A stretch of DNA of 64,000 nt, from positions 1,860,001 through 1,924,000 of the forward strand of contig JAYJMM010000089.1 in NCBI GenBank assembly GCA_037349105.1. Reading direction: 5' to 3'. Both the position numbers and the translations under genes were made by a program. Below the pieces are notes generated by a model, which did not search any database, was not told the DNA's origin, and was given only the letters and a program-made list of their open reading frames with translations. Origin of the DNA: Limnomonas spitsbergensis (Eukaryota; Chlorophyta; Chlorophyceae; Chlamydomonadales). Positions within the stretch are counted from its first letter, which is position 1. The number at the start of each line of letters is the position of its first letter. This document shows, piece after piece, positions 28,521 to 42,963 of this stretch.

Positions 28521-29904
28521 AAGTCATACCCTAAACCCCACATGCTCTCGCACCCCTCCAGACTACGCCCCTGTTCCTGGCAGCTGGAGAGAATGTCATA
28601 CCCTAAACCTCACATGCTCACGCACCCCTCCAGATCACGCCCCTGTTCCTGGCAGCTGGAGAGAAAGTCATACCCTAAACCCCACATGCTCTCGCACCCC
28701 TCCAGACTACGCCCCTGTTCCTGGCAGCTGGGGAGAATGTCATACCCTAAACCCCACATGCTCACGCACCCCTCCAGATCACGCCCCTGTTCCTGGCAGC
28801 TGGAGAGAAAGTCATACCCTAAACCCCACATGCTCTCGCACCCCTCCAGACTACGCCCCTGTTCCTGGCAGCTGGAGAGAAAGTCATACCCTAAACCTCA
28901 CATGCTCACGCACCCCTCCAGATCACGCCCCTGTTCCTGGCAGCTGGAGAGAAAGTCATACCATAAACCCCACATGCTCACGCACCCCTTCAGATCACGC
29001 CCCTGTTCCTGGCAGCTGGAGAGAAAGTCATACCCTAAACCTCACATGCTCACGCACCCCTTCAGATCACGCCCCTGTTCCTGGCAGCTGGAGAGAAAGT
29101 CATACCCTAAACCTCACATGCTCACGCACCCCTTCAGATCACGCCCCTGTTCCTGGCAGCTGGAGAGAAAGTCATACCCTAAACCCCACATACTCACGCA
29201 CCCCTTTAGATCACGCCCCTGTTCCTGGCAGCTGGAGAGAAAGTCATACCCTAACCTCACATGCTCACGCACCCCTCCAGATCACGCCCCTGTTCCTGGC
29301 AGCTGGAGAGAATGTCATACCCTAAACCTCACATACTCACGCACCCCTCCAGACTACGCCCCTGTTCCTGGCAACTGGAGAGAAAGTCATACCCTAAACC
29401 CCACATGCTCACGCACCCCTTCAGATCACGCCCCTGTTCCTGGCAGCTGGAGAGAAAGTCATACCCTAAACCCCACATGCTCTCGCACCCCTTCAGACTA
29501 CGCCCCTGTTCCTGGCAGCTGGAGAGAAAGTCATACCCTAAACCTCACATGCTCACGCACCCCTCCAGATCACGCCCCTGTTCCTGGCAGCTGGAGAGAA
29601 AGTCATACCATAAACCCCACATGCTCTCGCACCCCTCCAGACTACGCCCCTGTTCCTGGCAGCTGGAGAGAATGTCATACCCTAAACCCCACATGCTCAC
29701 GCACCCCTCCAGACTACGCCCCTGTTCCTGGCAGCTGGAGAGAAAGTCATACCCTAAACCCCACATGCTCACGCACCCCTCCAGATCACGCCCCTGTTCC
29801 TGGCAGCTGGAGAGAAAGTCATACCCTAAACCTCACATGCTCACGCACCCCTCCAGATCACGCCCCTGTTCCTGGCAGCTGGAGAGAAAGTCATACCCTA
29901 AACC

Positions 29905-30918
29905 TCACATGCTCACGCACCCCTCCAGATCACGCCCCTGTTCCTGGCAGCTGGAGAGAAAGTCATACCCTAAACCCCACATACTCACGCACCCCTCCAG
30001 ACTACGCCCCTGTTCCTGGCAGCTGGAGAGAAAGTCATACCCTAAACCCCACATGCTCACGCACCCCTTTAGATCACGCCCCTGTTCCTGGCAGCTGGAG
30101 AGAAAGTCATACCCTAAACCCCACATGCTCACGCACCCCTCCAGATCACGCCCCTGTTCCTGGCAGCTGGAGAGAAAGTCATACCCTAAACCCCACATGC
30201 TCACGCACCCCCCCAGACTACGCCCCTGTTCCTGGCAGCTGGAGAGAAAGTCATACCCTAAACCCCACATGCTCACGCACCCCTCCAGATCACGCCCCTG
30301 TTCCTGGCAGCTGGAGAGAAAGTCATACCATAAACCCCACATGCTCTCGCACCCCTCCAGACTACGCCCCTGTTCCTGGCAGCTGGAGAGAATGTCATAC
30401 CCTAAACCTCACATGCTCACGCACCCCTCCAGATCACGCCCCTGTTCCTGGCAACTGGAGAGAAAGTCATACCCTAAACCTCACATGCTCACGCACCCCT
30501 CCAGATCACGCCCCTGTTCCTGGCAGCTGGAGAGAAAGTCATACCCTAAACCCCACATGCTCACGCACCGCTTCAGATCACGCCCCTGTTCCTGGCAGCT
30601 GGAGAGAAAGTCATACCCTAAACCCCACATACTCACGCACCCCTCCAGACTACGCCCCTGTTCCTGGCAGCTGGAGAGAAAGTCATACCCTAAACCCCAC
30701 ATGCTCACGCACCCCTTTAGATCACGCCCCTGTTCCTGGCAGCTGGAGAGAAAGTCATACCCTAAACCCCACATGCTCACGCACCCCTCCAGATCACGCC
30801 CCTGTTCCTGGCAGCTGGAGAGAAAGTCATACCCTAAACCCCACATGCTCACGCACCCCCCCAGACTACGCCCCTGTTCCTGGCAGCTGGAGAGAAAGTC
30901 ATACCCTAAACCCCACAT
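29905..30918 (+). repeat. 8-unit (576-bp) higher-order repeat, two copies
   Basis: 29905-30342 and 30481-30918 carry the same variant order, including the rare CACCCCCCCAGAC unit (30207 and 30854); a further CCCCCCCAG unit lies near 31503. A unique CACCGCTTCAG unit is at 30566. The unit at 31581 has CCGGATC, so its acceptor AG is lost. Confidence 0.75.
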
Positions 30919-33900
30919 ACTCACGCACCCCTCCAGATCACGCCCCTGTTCCTGGCAGCTGGAGAGAAAGTCATACCATAAACCCCACATGCTCTCGCAC
31001 CCCTCCAGACTACGCCCCTGTTCCTGGCAGCTGGAGAGAATGTCATACCCTAAACCTCACATGCTCACGCACCCCTCCAGATCACGCCCCTGTTCCTGGC
31101 AGCTGGAGAGAAAGTCATACCCTAAACCTCACATGCTCACGCACCCCTCCAGATCACGCCCCTGTTCCTGGCAACTGGAGAGAAAGTCATACCCTAAACC
31201 CCACATGCTCACGCACCCCTTCAGATCACGCCCCTGTTCCTGGCAGCTGGAGAGAAAGTCATACCCTAAACCCCACATGCTCTCGCACCCCTCCAGACTA
31301 CGCCCCTGTTCCTGGCAGCTGGAGAGAATGTCATACCCTAATCCTCACATGCTCACGCACCCCTCCAGATCACGCCCCTGGTCCTGGCAGCTGGAGAGAA
31401 AGTCATACCCTAAACCCCACATGCTCACGCACCCCTCCAGATCACGCCCCTGTTCCTGGCAGCTGGAGAGAAAGTCATACCCTAAACCCCACATGCTCAC
31501 GCACCCCCCCAGACTACGCCCCTGTTCCTGGCAGCTGGAGAGAAAGTCATACCCTAAACCCCACATGCTCACGCACCCCTCCGGATCACGCCCCTGTTCC
31601 TGGCAGCTGGAGAGAAAGTCATACCCTAAACCCCACATGCTCTCGCACCCCTCCAGACTACGCCCCTGTTCCTGGCAGCTGGAGAGAAAGTCATACCCTA
31701 AACCTCACATGCTCACGCACCCCTCCAGATCACGCCCCTGTTCCTGGCAACTGGAGAGAAAGTCATACCCTAAACCTCACATGCTCACGCACCCCTTCAG
31801 ATCACGCCCCTGTTCCTGGCAGCTGGAGAGAATGTCATACCCTAAACCTCACATGCTCACGCACCCCTCCAGATCACGCCCCTGTTCCTGGCAGCTGGAG
31901 AGAAAGTCATACCCTAAACCCCACATGCTCACGCACCCCTCCAGATCACGCCCCTGTTCCTGGCAGCTGGAGAGAAAGTCATACCCTAAACCTCACATGC
32001 TCACGCACCCCTCCAGATCACGCCCCTGTTCCTGGCAACTGGAGAGAAAGTCATACCCTAAACCCCACATGCTCACGCACCCCTTCAGATCACGCCCCTG
32101 TTCCTGGCAGCTGGAGAGAAAGTCATACCCTAAACCCCACATGCTCTCGCACCCCTCCAGACTACGCCCCTGTTCCTGGCAGCTGGAGAGAATGTCATAC
32201 CCTAATCCTCACATGCTCACGCACCCCTCCAGATCACGCCCCTGTTCCTGGCAGCTGGAGAGAAAGTCATACCCTAAACCCCACATGCTCTCGCACCCCT
32301 CCAGACTACGCCCCTGTTCCTGGCAGCTGGAGAGAATGTCATACCCTAAACCCCACATGCTCACGCACCCCTCCAGATCACGCCCCTGTTCCTGGCAGCT
32401 GGAGAGAAAGTCATACCCTAAACCCCACATGCTCTCGCACCCCTCCAGACTACGCCCCTGTTCCTGGCAGCTGGAGAGAATGTCATACCCTAAACCTCAC
32501 ATGCTCACGCACCCCTCCAGATCACGCCCCTGTTCCTGGCAGCTGGAGAGAAAGTCATACCCTAAACCCCACATGCTCACGCACCCCTCCAGATCACGCC
32601 CCTGTTCCTGGCAGCTGGAGAGAAAGTCATACCATAAACCCCACATGCTCACGCACCCCTCCAGATCACGCCCCTGTTCCTGGCAGCTGGAGAGAAAGTC
32701 ATACCCTAAACCTCACATGCTCACGCACCCCTTCAGATCACGCCCCTGTTCCTGGCAGCTGTAGAGAAAGTCATACCCTAAACCTCACATGCTCACGCAC
32801 CCCTTCAGATCACGCCCCTGTTCCTGGCAGCTGGAGAGAAAGTCATACCCTAAACCTCACATACTCACGCACCCCTTCAGATCACGCCCCTGTTCCTGGC
32901 AGCTGGAGAGAAAGTCATACCCTAAACCTCACATGCTCACGCACCCCTTCAGATCACGCCCCTGTTCCTGGCAGCTGGAGAGAAAGTCATACCCTAAACC
33001 TCACATAATCACGCACTCCTCCAGATCACGCCCCTGTTCCTGGCAGCTGGAGAGAAAGTCATACCCTAAACCCCACATGCTCTCGCACCCTTCCAGACTA
33101 CGCCCCTGTTCCTGGCAGCTGGAGAGAAAGTCATACCCTAAACCTCACATGCTCTCGCACCCCTCCAGACTACGCCCCTGTTCCTGGCAGCTGGAGAGAA
33201 AATCATACCATAAACCCCACATGCTCACGCACCCCTCCAGATCACGCCCCTGTTCCTGGCAGCTGGAGAGAAAGTCATACCCTAAACCCCACATGCTCTC
33301 GCACCCCTCCAGACTACGCCCCTGTTCCTGGCAGCTGGAGAGAAAGTCATACCCTAAACCCCACATGCTCACGCACCCCTCCAGATCACGCCCCTGTTCC
33401 TGGCAGCTGGAGAGAAAGTCATACCCTAAACCCCACATGCTCTCGCACCCTTCCAGACTACGCCCCTGTTCCTGGCAGCTGGAGAGAATGTCATACCCTA
33501 AACCCCACATGCTCACGCACCCCTCCAGATCACGCCCCTGTTCCTGGCAGCTGGAGAGAAAGTCATACCCTAAACCCCACATGCTCTCGCACCCCTCCAG
33601 ACTACGCCCCTGTTCCTGGCAGCTGGAGAGAATGTCATACCCTAAACCTCACATGCTCACGCACCCCTCCAGATCACGCCCCTGTTCCTGGCAGCTGGAG
33701 AGAAAGTCATACCATAAACCCCACATGCTCACGCACCCCTCCAGATCACGCCCCTGTTCCTGGCAGCTGGAGAGAAAGTCATACCCTAAACCTCACATGC
33801 TCACGCACCCCTTCAGATCACGCCCCTGTTCCTGGCAGCTGGAGAGAAAGTCATACCCTAAACCTCACATGCTCACGCACCCCTTCAGATCACGCCCCTG

Positions 33901-34152
33901 TTCCTGGCAGCTGGAGAGAAAGTCATACCCTAAACCTCACATACTCACGCACCCCTTCAGATCACGCCCCTGTTCCTGGCAGCTGGAGAGAAAGTCATAC
34001 CCTAAACCTCACATGCTCACGCACTCCTCCAGATCACGCCCCTGTTCCTGGCAGCTGGAGAGAAAGTCATACCCTAAACCTCACATGCTCACGCACCCCT
34101 CCAGATCACGCCCCTGTTACTGGCAGCTGGAGAGAAAGTCATACCCTAAACC

Positions 34153-35534
34153 TCACATGCTCACGCACCCCTCCAGATCACGCCCCTGTTCCTGGCAGCT
34201 GGAGAGAAAGTCATACCATAAACCCCACATGCTCTCGCACCCCTCCAGACTACGCCCCTGTTCCTGGCAGCTGGAGAGAATATCATACCCTAAACCCCAC
34301 ATGCTCACGCACCCCTCCAGATCACGCCCCTGTTCCTGGCAGCTGGAGAGAAAGTCATACCCTAAACCCCACATGCTCTCGCACCCCTCCAGACTACGCC
34401 CCTGTTCCTGGCAGCTGGAGAGAATGTCATACCCTAAACCCCACATGCTCACGCACCCCTCCAGATCACGCCCCTGTTCCTGGCAGCTGGAGAGAAAGTC
34501 ATACCCTAAACCCCACATGCTCTCGCACCCCTCCAGACTACGCCCCTGTTCCTGGCAGCTGGAGAGAATGTCATACCCTAACCTCACATGCTCACGCACC
34601 CCTCCAGATCACGCCCCTGTTCCTGGCAGCTGGAGAGAAAGTCATACCATAAACCCCACATGCTCACGCACCCCTTCAGATCACGCCCCTGTTCCTGGCA
34701 GCTGGAGAGAAAGTCATACCCTAAACCTCACATGCTCACGCACCCCTTCAGATCACGCCCCTGTTCCTGGCAGCTGGAGAGAAAGTCATACCCTAAACCT
34801 TACATGCTCACGCACCCCTTCAGATCACGCCCCTGTTCCTGGCAGCTGGAGAGAAAGTCATACCCTAAACCTCACATGCTCACGCACCCCTTCAGATCAC
34901 GCCCCTGTTCCTGGCAGCTGGAGAGAAAGTCATACCCTAAACCTCACATACTCACGCACTCCTCCAGATCACGCCCCTGTTCCTGGCAGCTGGAGAGAAA
35001 GTCATACCCTAAACCCCACATGCTCTCGCACCCCTCCAGACTACGCCCCTGTTACTGGCAGCTGGAGAGAAAGTCATACCCTAAACCTCACATGCTCACG
35101 CACCCCTCCAGATCACGCCCCTGTTCCTGGCAGCTGGAGAGAAAGTCATACCATAAACCCCACATGCTCTCGCACCCCTCCAGACTACGCCCCTGTTCCT
35201 GGCAGCTGGAGAGAATATCATACCCTAAACCCCACATGCTCACGCACCCCTCCAGATCACGCCCCTGTTCCTGGCAGCTGGAGAGAAAGTCATACCCTAA
35301 ACCCCACATGCTCTCGCACCCCTCCAGACTACGCCCCTGTTCCTGGCAGCTGGAGAGAATGTCATACCCTAAACCCCACATGCTCACGCACCCCTCCAGA
35401 TCACGCCCCTGTTCCTGGCAGCTGGAGAGAAAGTCATACCCTAAACCCCACATGCTCTCGCACCCCTCCAGACTACGCCCCTGTTCCTGGCAGCTGGAGA
35501 GAATGTCATACCCTAACCTCACATGCTCACGCAC
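34153..35534 (+). repeat. 13-unit higher-order repeat with an inherited 1-bp deletion
   Basis: 34153-34599 recurs at 35088-35534, an offset of 935 bp (13 units minus 1). Both carry CATACCCTAACCTCAC, missing one A of the usual CTAAACC. The same deletion is seen again near 39905, which marks a third related block. Confidence 0.8.
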
Positions 35535-38500
35535 CCCTCCAGATCACGCCCCTGTTCCTGGCAGCTGGAGAGAAAGTCATACCATAAACCCCACATGCTC
35601 ACGCACCCCTTCAGATCACGCCCCTGTTCCTTGCAGCTGGAGAGAAAGTCATACCCTAAACCTCACATGCTCACGCACCCCTTCAGATCACGCCCCTGTT
35701 CCTGGCAGCTGGAGAGAAAGTCATACCCTAAACCTCACATGCTCACGCACCCCTTCAGATCACGCCCCTGTTCCTGGCAGCTGGAGAGAAAGTCATACCC
35801 TAAACCTCACATGCTCACGCACCCCTTCAGATCACGCCCCTGTTCCTGGCAGCTGGAGAGAAAGTCATACCCTAAACCTCACATACTCACGCACTCCTCC
35901 AGATCACGCCCCTGTTCCTGGCAGCTGGAGAGAAAGTCATACCCTAAACCCCACATGCTCTCGCACCCCTCCAGACTACGCCCCTGTTCCTGGCAGCTGG
36001 AGAGAAAGTCATACCCTAAACCTCACATGCTCACGCACCCCTCCAGATCACGCCCCTGTTCCTGGCAGCTGGAGAGAAAATCATACCATAAACCCCACAT
36101 GCTCACGCACCCCTCCAGATCACGCCCCTGTTCCTGGCAGCTGGAGAGAAAGTCATACCCTAAACCTCACATGCTCACGCACCCCTTCAGATCACGCCCC
36201 TGTTCCTGGCAGCTGGAGAGAAAGTCATACCCTAAACCTCACATGCTCACGCACCCCTTCAGATCACGCCCCTGTTCCTGGCAGCTGGAGAGAAAGTCAT
36301 ACCCTAAACCTCACATACTCACGCACCCCTTTAGATCACGCCCCTGTTCCTGGCAGCTGGAGAGAAAGTCATACCCTAAACCTCACATGCTCACGCACCC
36401 CTCCAGATCACGCCCCTGTTCCTGGCAGCTGGAGAGAAAGTCATACCATAAACCCCACATGCTCACGCACCCCTCCAGATCACGCCCCTGTTCCTGGCAG
36501 CTGGAGAGAAAGTCATACCCTAAACCTCACATGCTCACGCACCCCTTCAGATCACGCCCCTGTTCCTGGCAGCTGGAGAGAAAGTCATACCCTAAACCTC
36601 ACATGCTCACGCACCCCTTCAGATCATGCCCCTGTTCCTGGCAGCTGGAGAGAAAGTCATACCCTAAACCTCACATGCTCACGCACCCCTTCAGATCACG
36701 CCCCTGTTCCTGGCAGCTGGAGAGAAAGTCATACCCTAAACCTCACATGCTCACGCACCCCTCCAGACTACGCCCCTGTTCCTGGCAGCTGGAGAGAAAG
36801 TCATACCCTAAACCTCACATGCTCACGCACCCCTCCAGACTACGCCCCTGTTCCTGGCAGCTGGAGAGAAAGTCATACCCTAAACCTCACATACTCACGC
36901 ACCCCTTTAGATCACGCCCCTGTTCCTGGCAGCTGGAGAGAAAGTCATACCCTAAACCTCACATGCTCACGCACCCCTCCAGATCACGCCCCTGTTCCTG
37001 GCAGCTGGAGAGAAAGTCATACCATAAACCCCACATGCTCACGCACCCCTCCAGATCACGCCCCTGTTCCTGGCAGCTGGAGAGAAAGTCATACCCTAAA
37101 CCTCACATGCTCACGCACCCCTTCAGATCACGCCCCTGTTCCTGGCAGCTGGAGAGAAAGTCATACCCTAAACCTCACATGCTCACGCACCCCTTCAGAT
37201 CACGCCCCTGTTCCTGGCAGCTGGAGAGAAAGTCATACCCTAAACCTCACATACTCACGCACCCCTTTAGATCACGCCCCTGTTCCTGGCAGCTGGAGAG
37301 AAAGTCATACCCTAAACCTCACATGCTCACGCACCCCTCCAGATTACGCCCCTGTTCCTGGCAGCTGGAGAGAATGTCATACCCTAAACCCCACATGCTC
37401 TCGCACCCCTCCAGACTACGCCCCTGTTCCTGGCAGCTGGAGAGAAAGTCATACCCTAAACCTCACATGCTCACGCACCCCTCCAGATCACGCCCCTGTT
37501 CCTGGCAGCTGGAGAGAAAGTCATACCATAAACCCCACATGCTCACGCACCCCTTCAGATCACGCCCCTGTTCCTGGCAGCTGGAGAGAAAGTCATACCC
37601 TAAACCTCACATGCTCACGCACCCCTCCAGATCACGCCCCTGTTCCTGGCAGCTGGAGAGAAAGTCATACCCTAAACCTCACATGCTCACGCACCCCTTC
37701 AGATCACGCCCCTGTTCCTGGCAGCTGGAGAGAAAGTCATACCCTAAACCTCACATGCTCACGCACCCCTTCAGATCACGCCCCTGTTCCTGGCAGCTGG
37801 AGAGAAAGTCATACCCTAAACCTCACATACTCACGCACCCCTTTAGATCACGCCCCTGTTCCTGGCAGCTGGAGAGAAAGTCATACCCTAAACCTCACAT
37901 GCTCACGCACCCCTCCAGATCACGCCCCTGTTCCTGGCAGCTGGAGAGAAAGTCATACCATAAACCCCACATGCTCACGCACCCCTCCAGATCACGCCCC
38001 TGTTCCTGGCAGCTGGAGAGAAAGTCATACCCTAAACCTCACATGCTCACGCACCCCTTCAGATCACGCCCCTGTTCCTGGCAGCTGGAGAGAAAGTCAT
38101 ACCCTAAACCTCACATGCTCACGCACCCCTTCAGATCATGCCCCTGTTCCTGGCAGCTGGAGAGAAAGTCATACCCTAAACCTCACATGCTCACGCACCC
38201 CTTCAGATCACGCCCCTGTTCCTGGCAGCTGGAGAGAAAGTCATACCCTAAACCTCACATGCTCACGCACCCCTCCAGACTACGCCCCTGTTCCTGGCAG
38301 CTGGAGAGAAAGTCATACCCTAAACCTCACATGCTCACGCACCCCTTCAGATCACGCCCCTGTTCCTGGCAGCTGGAGAGAAAGTCATACCCTAAACCTC
38401 ACATACTCACGCACCCCTTTAGATCACGCCCCTGTTCCTGGCAGCTGGAGAGAAAGTCATACCCTAAACCTCACATGCTCACGCACCCCTCCAGATCACG

Positions 38501-39966
38501 CCCCTGTTCCTGGCAGCTGGAGAGAAAGTCATACCATAAACCCCACATGCTCACGCACCCCTCCAGATCACGCCCCTGTTCCTGGCAGCTGGAGAGAAAG
38601 TCATACCCTAAACCTCACATGCTCACGCACCCCTTCAGATCACGCCCCTGTTCCTGGCAGCTGGAGAGAAAGTCATACCCTAAACCTCACATGCTCACGC
38701 ACCCCTTCAGATCACGCCCCTGTTCCTGGCAGCTGGAGAGAAAGTCATACCCTAAACCTCACATACTCACGCACCCCTTTAGATCACGCCCCTGTTCCTG
38801 GCAGCTGGAGAGAAAGTCATACCCTAAACCTCACATGCTCACGCACCCCTCCAGATCACGCCCCTGTTCCTGGCAGCTGGAGAGAATGTCATACCCTAAA
38901 CCCCACATGCTCTCGCACCCCTCCAGACTACGCCCCTGTTCCTGGCAGCTGGAGAGAAAGTCATACCCTAAACCTCACATGCTCACGCACCCCTCCAGAT
39001 CACGCCCCTGTTCCTGGCAGCTGGAGAGAAAGTCATACCATAAACCCCACATGCTCACGCACCCCTCCTGATCACGCCCCTGTTCCTGGCAGCTGGAGAG
39101 AAAGTCATACCCTAAACCTCACATGCTCACGCACCCCTCCAGATCACGCCCCTGTTCCTGGCAGCTGGAGAGAAAGTCATACCCTAAACCTCACATGCTC
39201 ACGCACCCCTTCAGATCACGCCCCTGTTCCTGGCAGCTGGAGAGAAAGTCATACCCTAAACCTCACATACTCACGCACCCCTTCAGATCACGCCCCTGTT
39301 CCTGGCAGCTGGAGAGAAAGTCATACCCTAAACCTCACATGCTCACGCACTCCTCCAGATCACGCCCCTGTTCCTGGCAGCTGGAGAGAAAGTCATACCC
39401 TAAACCTCACATGCTCACGCACCCCTCCAGATCACGCCCCTGTTCCTGGCAGCTGGAGAGAAAGTCATACCCTAAACCCCACATGCTCACGCACCCCTCC
39501 AGATCACGCCCCTGTTCCTGGCAGCTGGAGAGAAAGTCATACCATAAACCCCACATGCTCTCGCACCCCTCCAGACTACGCCCCTGTTCCTGGCAGCTGG
39601 AGAGAATATCATACCCTAAACCCCACATGCTCACGCACCCCTCCAGATCACGCCCCTGTTCCTGGCAGCTGGAGAGAAAGTCATACCCTAAACCCCACAT
39701 GCTCTCGCACCCCTCCAGACTACGCCCCTGTTCCTGGCAGCTGGAGAGAAAGTCATACCCTAAACCCCACATGCTCACGCACCCCTCCAGATCACGCCCC
39801 TGTTCCTGGCAGCTGGAGAGAAAGTCATACCATAAACCCCACATGCTCTCGCACCCCTCCAGACTACGCCCCTGTTCCTGGCAGCTGGAGAGAAAGTCAT
39901 ACCCTAACCTCACATGCTCACGCACCCCTCCAGATCACGCCCCTGTTCCTGGCAGCTGGAGAGAAA

Positions 39967-42440
39967 GTCATACCATAAACCCCACATGCTCACGCACCCC
40001 TTCAGATCACGCCCCTGTTCCTGGCAGCTGGAGAGAAAGTCATACCCTAAACCTCACATGCTCACGCACCCCTTCAGATCACGCCCCTGTTCCTGGCAGC
40101 TGGAGAGAAAGTCATACCCTAAACCTCACATGCTCACGCACCCCTTCAGATCACGCCCCTGTTCCTGGCAGCTGGAGAGAAAGTCATACCCTAAACCTCA
40201 CATGCTCACGCACCCCTTCAGATCACGCCCCTGTTCCTGGCAGCTGGAGAGAAAGTCATACCCTAAACCTCACATACTCACGCACTCCTCCAGATCACGC
40301 CCCTGTTCCTGGCAGCTGGAGAGAAAGTCATACCCTAAACCTCACATGCTCACGCACTCCTCCAGATCACGCCCCTGTTCCTGGCAGCTGGAGAGAAAGT
40401 CATACCCTAAACCTCACATGCTCACGCACCCCTCCAGATCACGCCCCTGTTCCTGGCAGCTGGAGAGAAAGTCATACCCTAAACCCCACATGCTCTCGCA
40501 CCCCTCCAGACTACGCCCCTGTTCCTGGCAGCTGGAGAGAATATCATACCCTAAACCCCACATGCTCACGCACCCCTCCAGATCACGCCCCTGTTCCTGG
40601 CAGCTGGAGAGAAAGTCATACCCTAAACCTCACATGCTCACGCACCCCTTCAGATCACGCCCCTGTTCCTGGCAGCTGGAGAGAAAGTCATACCCTAAAC
40701 CTCACATGCTCACGCACCCCTTCAGATCACGCCCCTGTTCCTGGCAGCTGGAGAGAAAGTCATACCCTAAACCTCACATACTCACGCACCCCTTTAGATC
40801 ACGCCCCTGTTCCTGGCAGCTGGAGAGAAAGTCATACCCTAAACCTCACATGCTCACGCACCCCTCCAGATCACGCCCCTGTTCCTGGCAGCTGGAGAGA
40901 AAGTCATATCCTAAACCCCACATGCTCACGCACCCCTCCAGATCACGCCCCTGTTCCTGGCAGCTGGAGAGAAAGTCATACCCTAAACCTCACATGCTCA
41001 CGCACCCCTTCAGATCACGCCCCTGTTCCTGGCAGCTGGAGAGAAAGTCATACCCTAAACCTCACATGCTCTCGCACCCCTCCAGACTACGCCCCTGTTC
41101 CTGGCAGCTGGAGAGAATGTCATACCCTAAACCCCACATGCTCACGCACCCCTCCAGATCACGCCCCTGTTCCTGGCAGCTGGAGAGAAAGTCATACCAT
41201 AAACCCCACATGCTCACGCACCCCTTCAGATCACGCCCCTGTTCCTGGCAGCTGGAGAGAAAGTCATACCCTAAACCTCACATGCTCACGCACCCCTTCA
41301 GATCACGCCCCTGTTCCTGGCAGCTGGAGAGAAAGTCATACCCTAAACCTCACATGCTCACGCACCCCTTCAGATCACGCCCCTGTTCCTGGCAGCTGGA
41401 GAGAAAGTCATACCCTAAACCTCACATGCTCACGCACCCCTTCAGATCACGCCCCTGTTCCTGGCAGCTGGAGAGAAAGTCATACCCTAAACCTCACATA
41501 CTCACGCACTCCTCCAGATCACGCCCCTGTTCCTGGCAGCTGGAGAGAAAGTCATACCCTAAACCTCACATGCTCACGCACTCCTCCAGATCACGCCCCT
41601 GTTCCTGGCAGCTGGAGAGAAAGTCATACCCTAAACCTCACATGCTCACGCACCCCTCCAGATCACGCCCCTGTTCCTGGCAGCTGGAGAGAAAGTCATA
41701 CCCTAAACCCCACATGCTCTCGCACCCATCCAGACTACGCCCCTGTTCCTGGCAGCTGGAGAGAATATCATACCCTAAACCCCACATGCTCACGCACCCC
41801 TCCAGATCACGCCCCTGTTCCTGGCAGCTGGAGAGAAAGTCATACCCTAAACCTCACATGCTCACGCACCCCTTCAGATCACGCCCCTGTTCCTGGCAGC
41901 TGGAGAGAAAGTCATACCCTAAACCTCACATGCTCACGCACCCCTTCAGATCACGCCCCTGTTCCTGGCAGCTGGAGAGAAAGTCATACCCTAAACCTCA
42001 CATACTCACGCACCCCTTTAGATCACGCCCCTGTTCCTGGCAGCTGGAGAGAAAGTCATACCCTAAACCTCACATGCTCACGCACCCCTCCAGATCACGC
42101 CCCTGTTCCTGGCAGCTGGAGAGAAAGTCATACCCTAAACCCCACATGCTCACGCACCCCTCCAGATCACGCCCCTGTTCCTGGCAGCTGGAGAGAAAGT
42201 CATACCCTAAACCTCACATGCTCACGCACCCCTTCAGATCACGCCCCTGTTCCTGGCAGCTGGAGAGAAAGTCATACCCTAAACCTCACATACTCACGCA
42301 CCCCTTTAGATCACGCCCCTGTTCCTGGCAGCTGGAGAGAAAGTCATACCCTAAACCTCACATGCTCACGCACCCCTTCAGATCACGCCCCTGTTCCTGG
42401 CAGCTGGAGAGAAAGTCATACCCTAAACCTCACATGCTCA
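39967..42440 (+). repeat. 17-unit (1224-bp) higher-order repeat, two copies
   Basis: The order of TTCAG, CACTCCTCCAG and CTCTCG / GAGAATATC units from 39967 recurs from 41191. The CTCTCG marker is at 40491 and 41715. The 1224-bp offset is the same as the offset of the next pair of blocks. Confidence 0.8.
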
Positions 42441-42963
42441 CGCACTCCTCCAGATCACGCCCCTGTTCCTGGCAGCTGGAGAGAAAGTCATACCCTAAAC
42501 CTCACATGCTCACGCACTCCTCCAGATCACGCCCCTGTTCCTGGCAGCTGGAGAGAAAGTCATACCCTAAACCTCACATGCTCACGCACTCCTCCAGATC
42601 ACGCCCCTGTTCTTGGCAGCTGGAGAGAAAGTCATACCCTAAACCTCACATGCTCACGCACCCCTCCAGATCACGCCCCTGTTCCTGGCAGCTGGAGAGA
42701 AAGTCATACCATAAACCTCACATGCTCACGCACTCCTCCAGATCACGCCCCTGTTCTTGGCAGCTGGAGAGAAAGTCATACCCTAAACCTCACATGCTCA
42801 CGCACCCCTCCAGATCACGCCCCTGTTCCTGGCAGCTGGAGAGAAAGTCATACCCTAAACCTCACATGCTCACGCACCCCTCCAGACTACGCCCCTGTTC
42901 CTGGCAGCTGGAGAGAAAGTCATACCCTAAACCTCACATGCTCACGCACCCCTCCAGATCACG

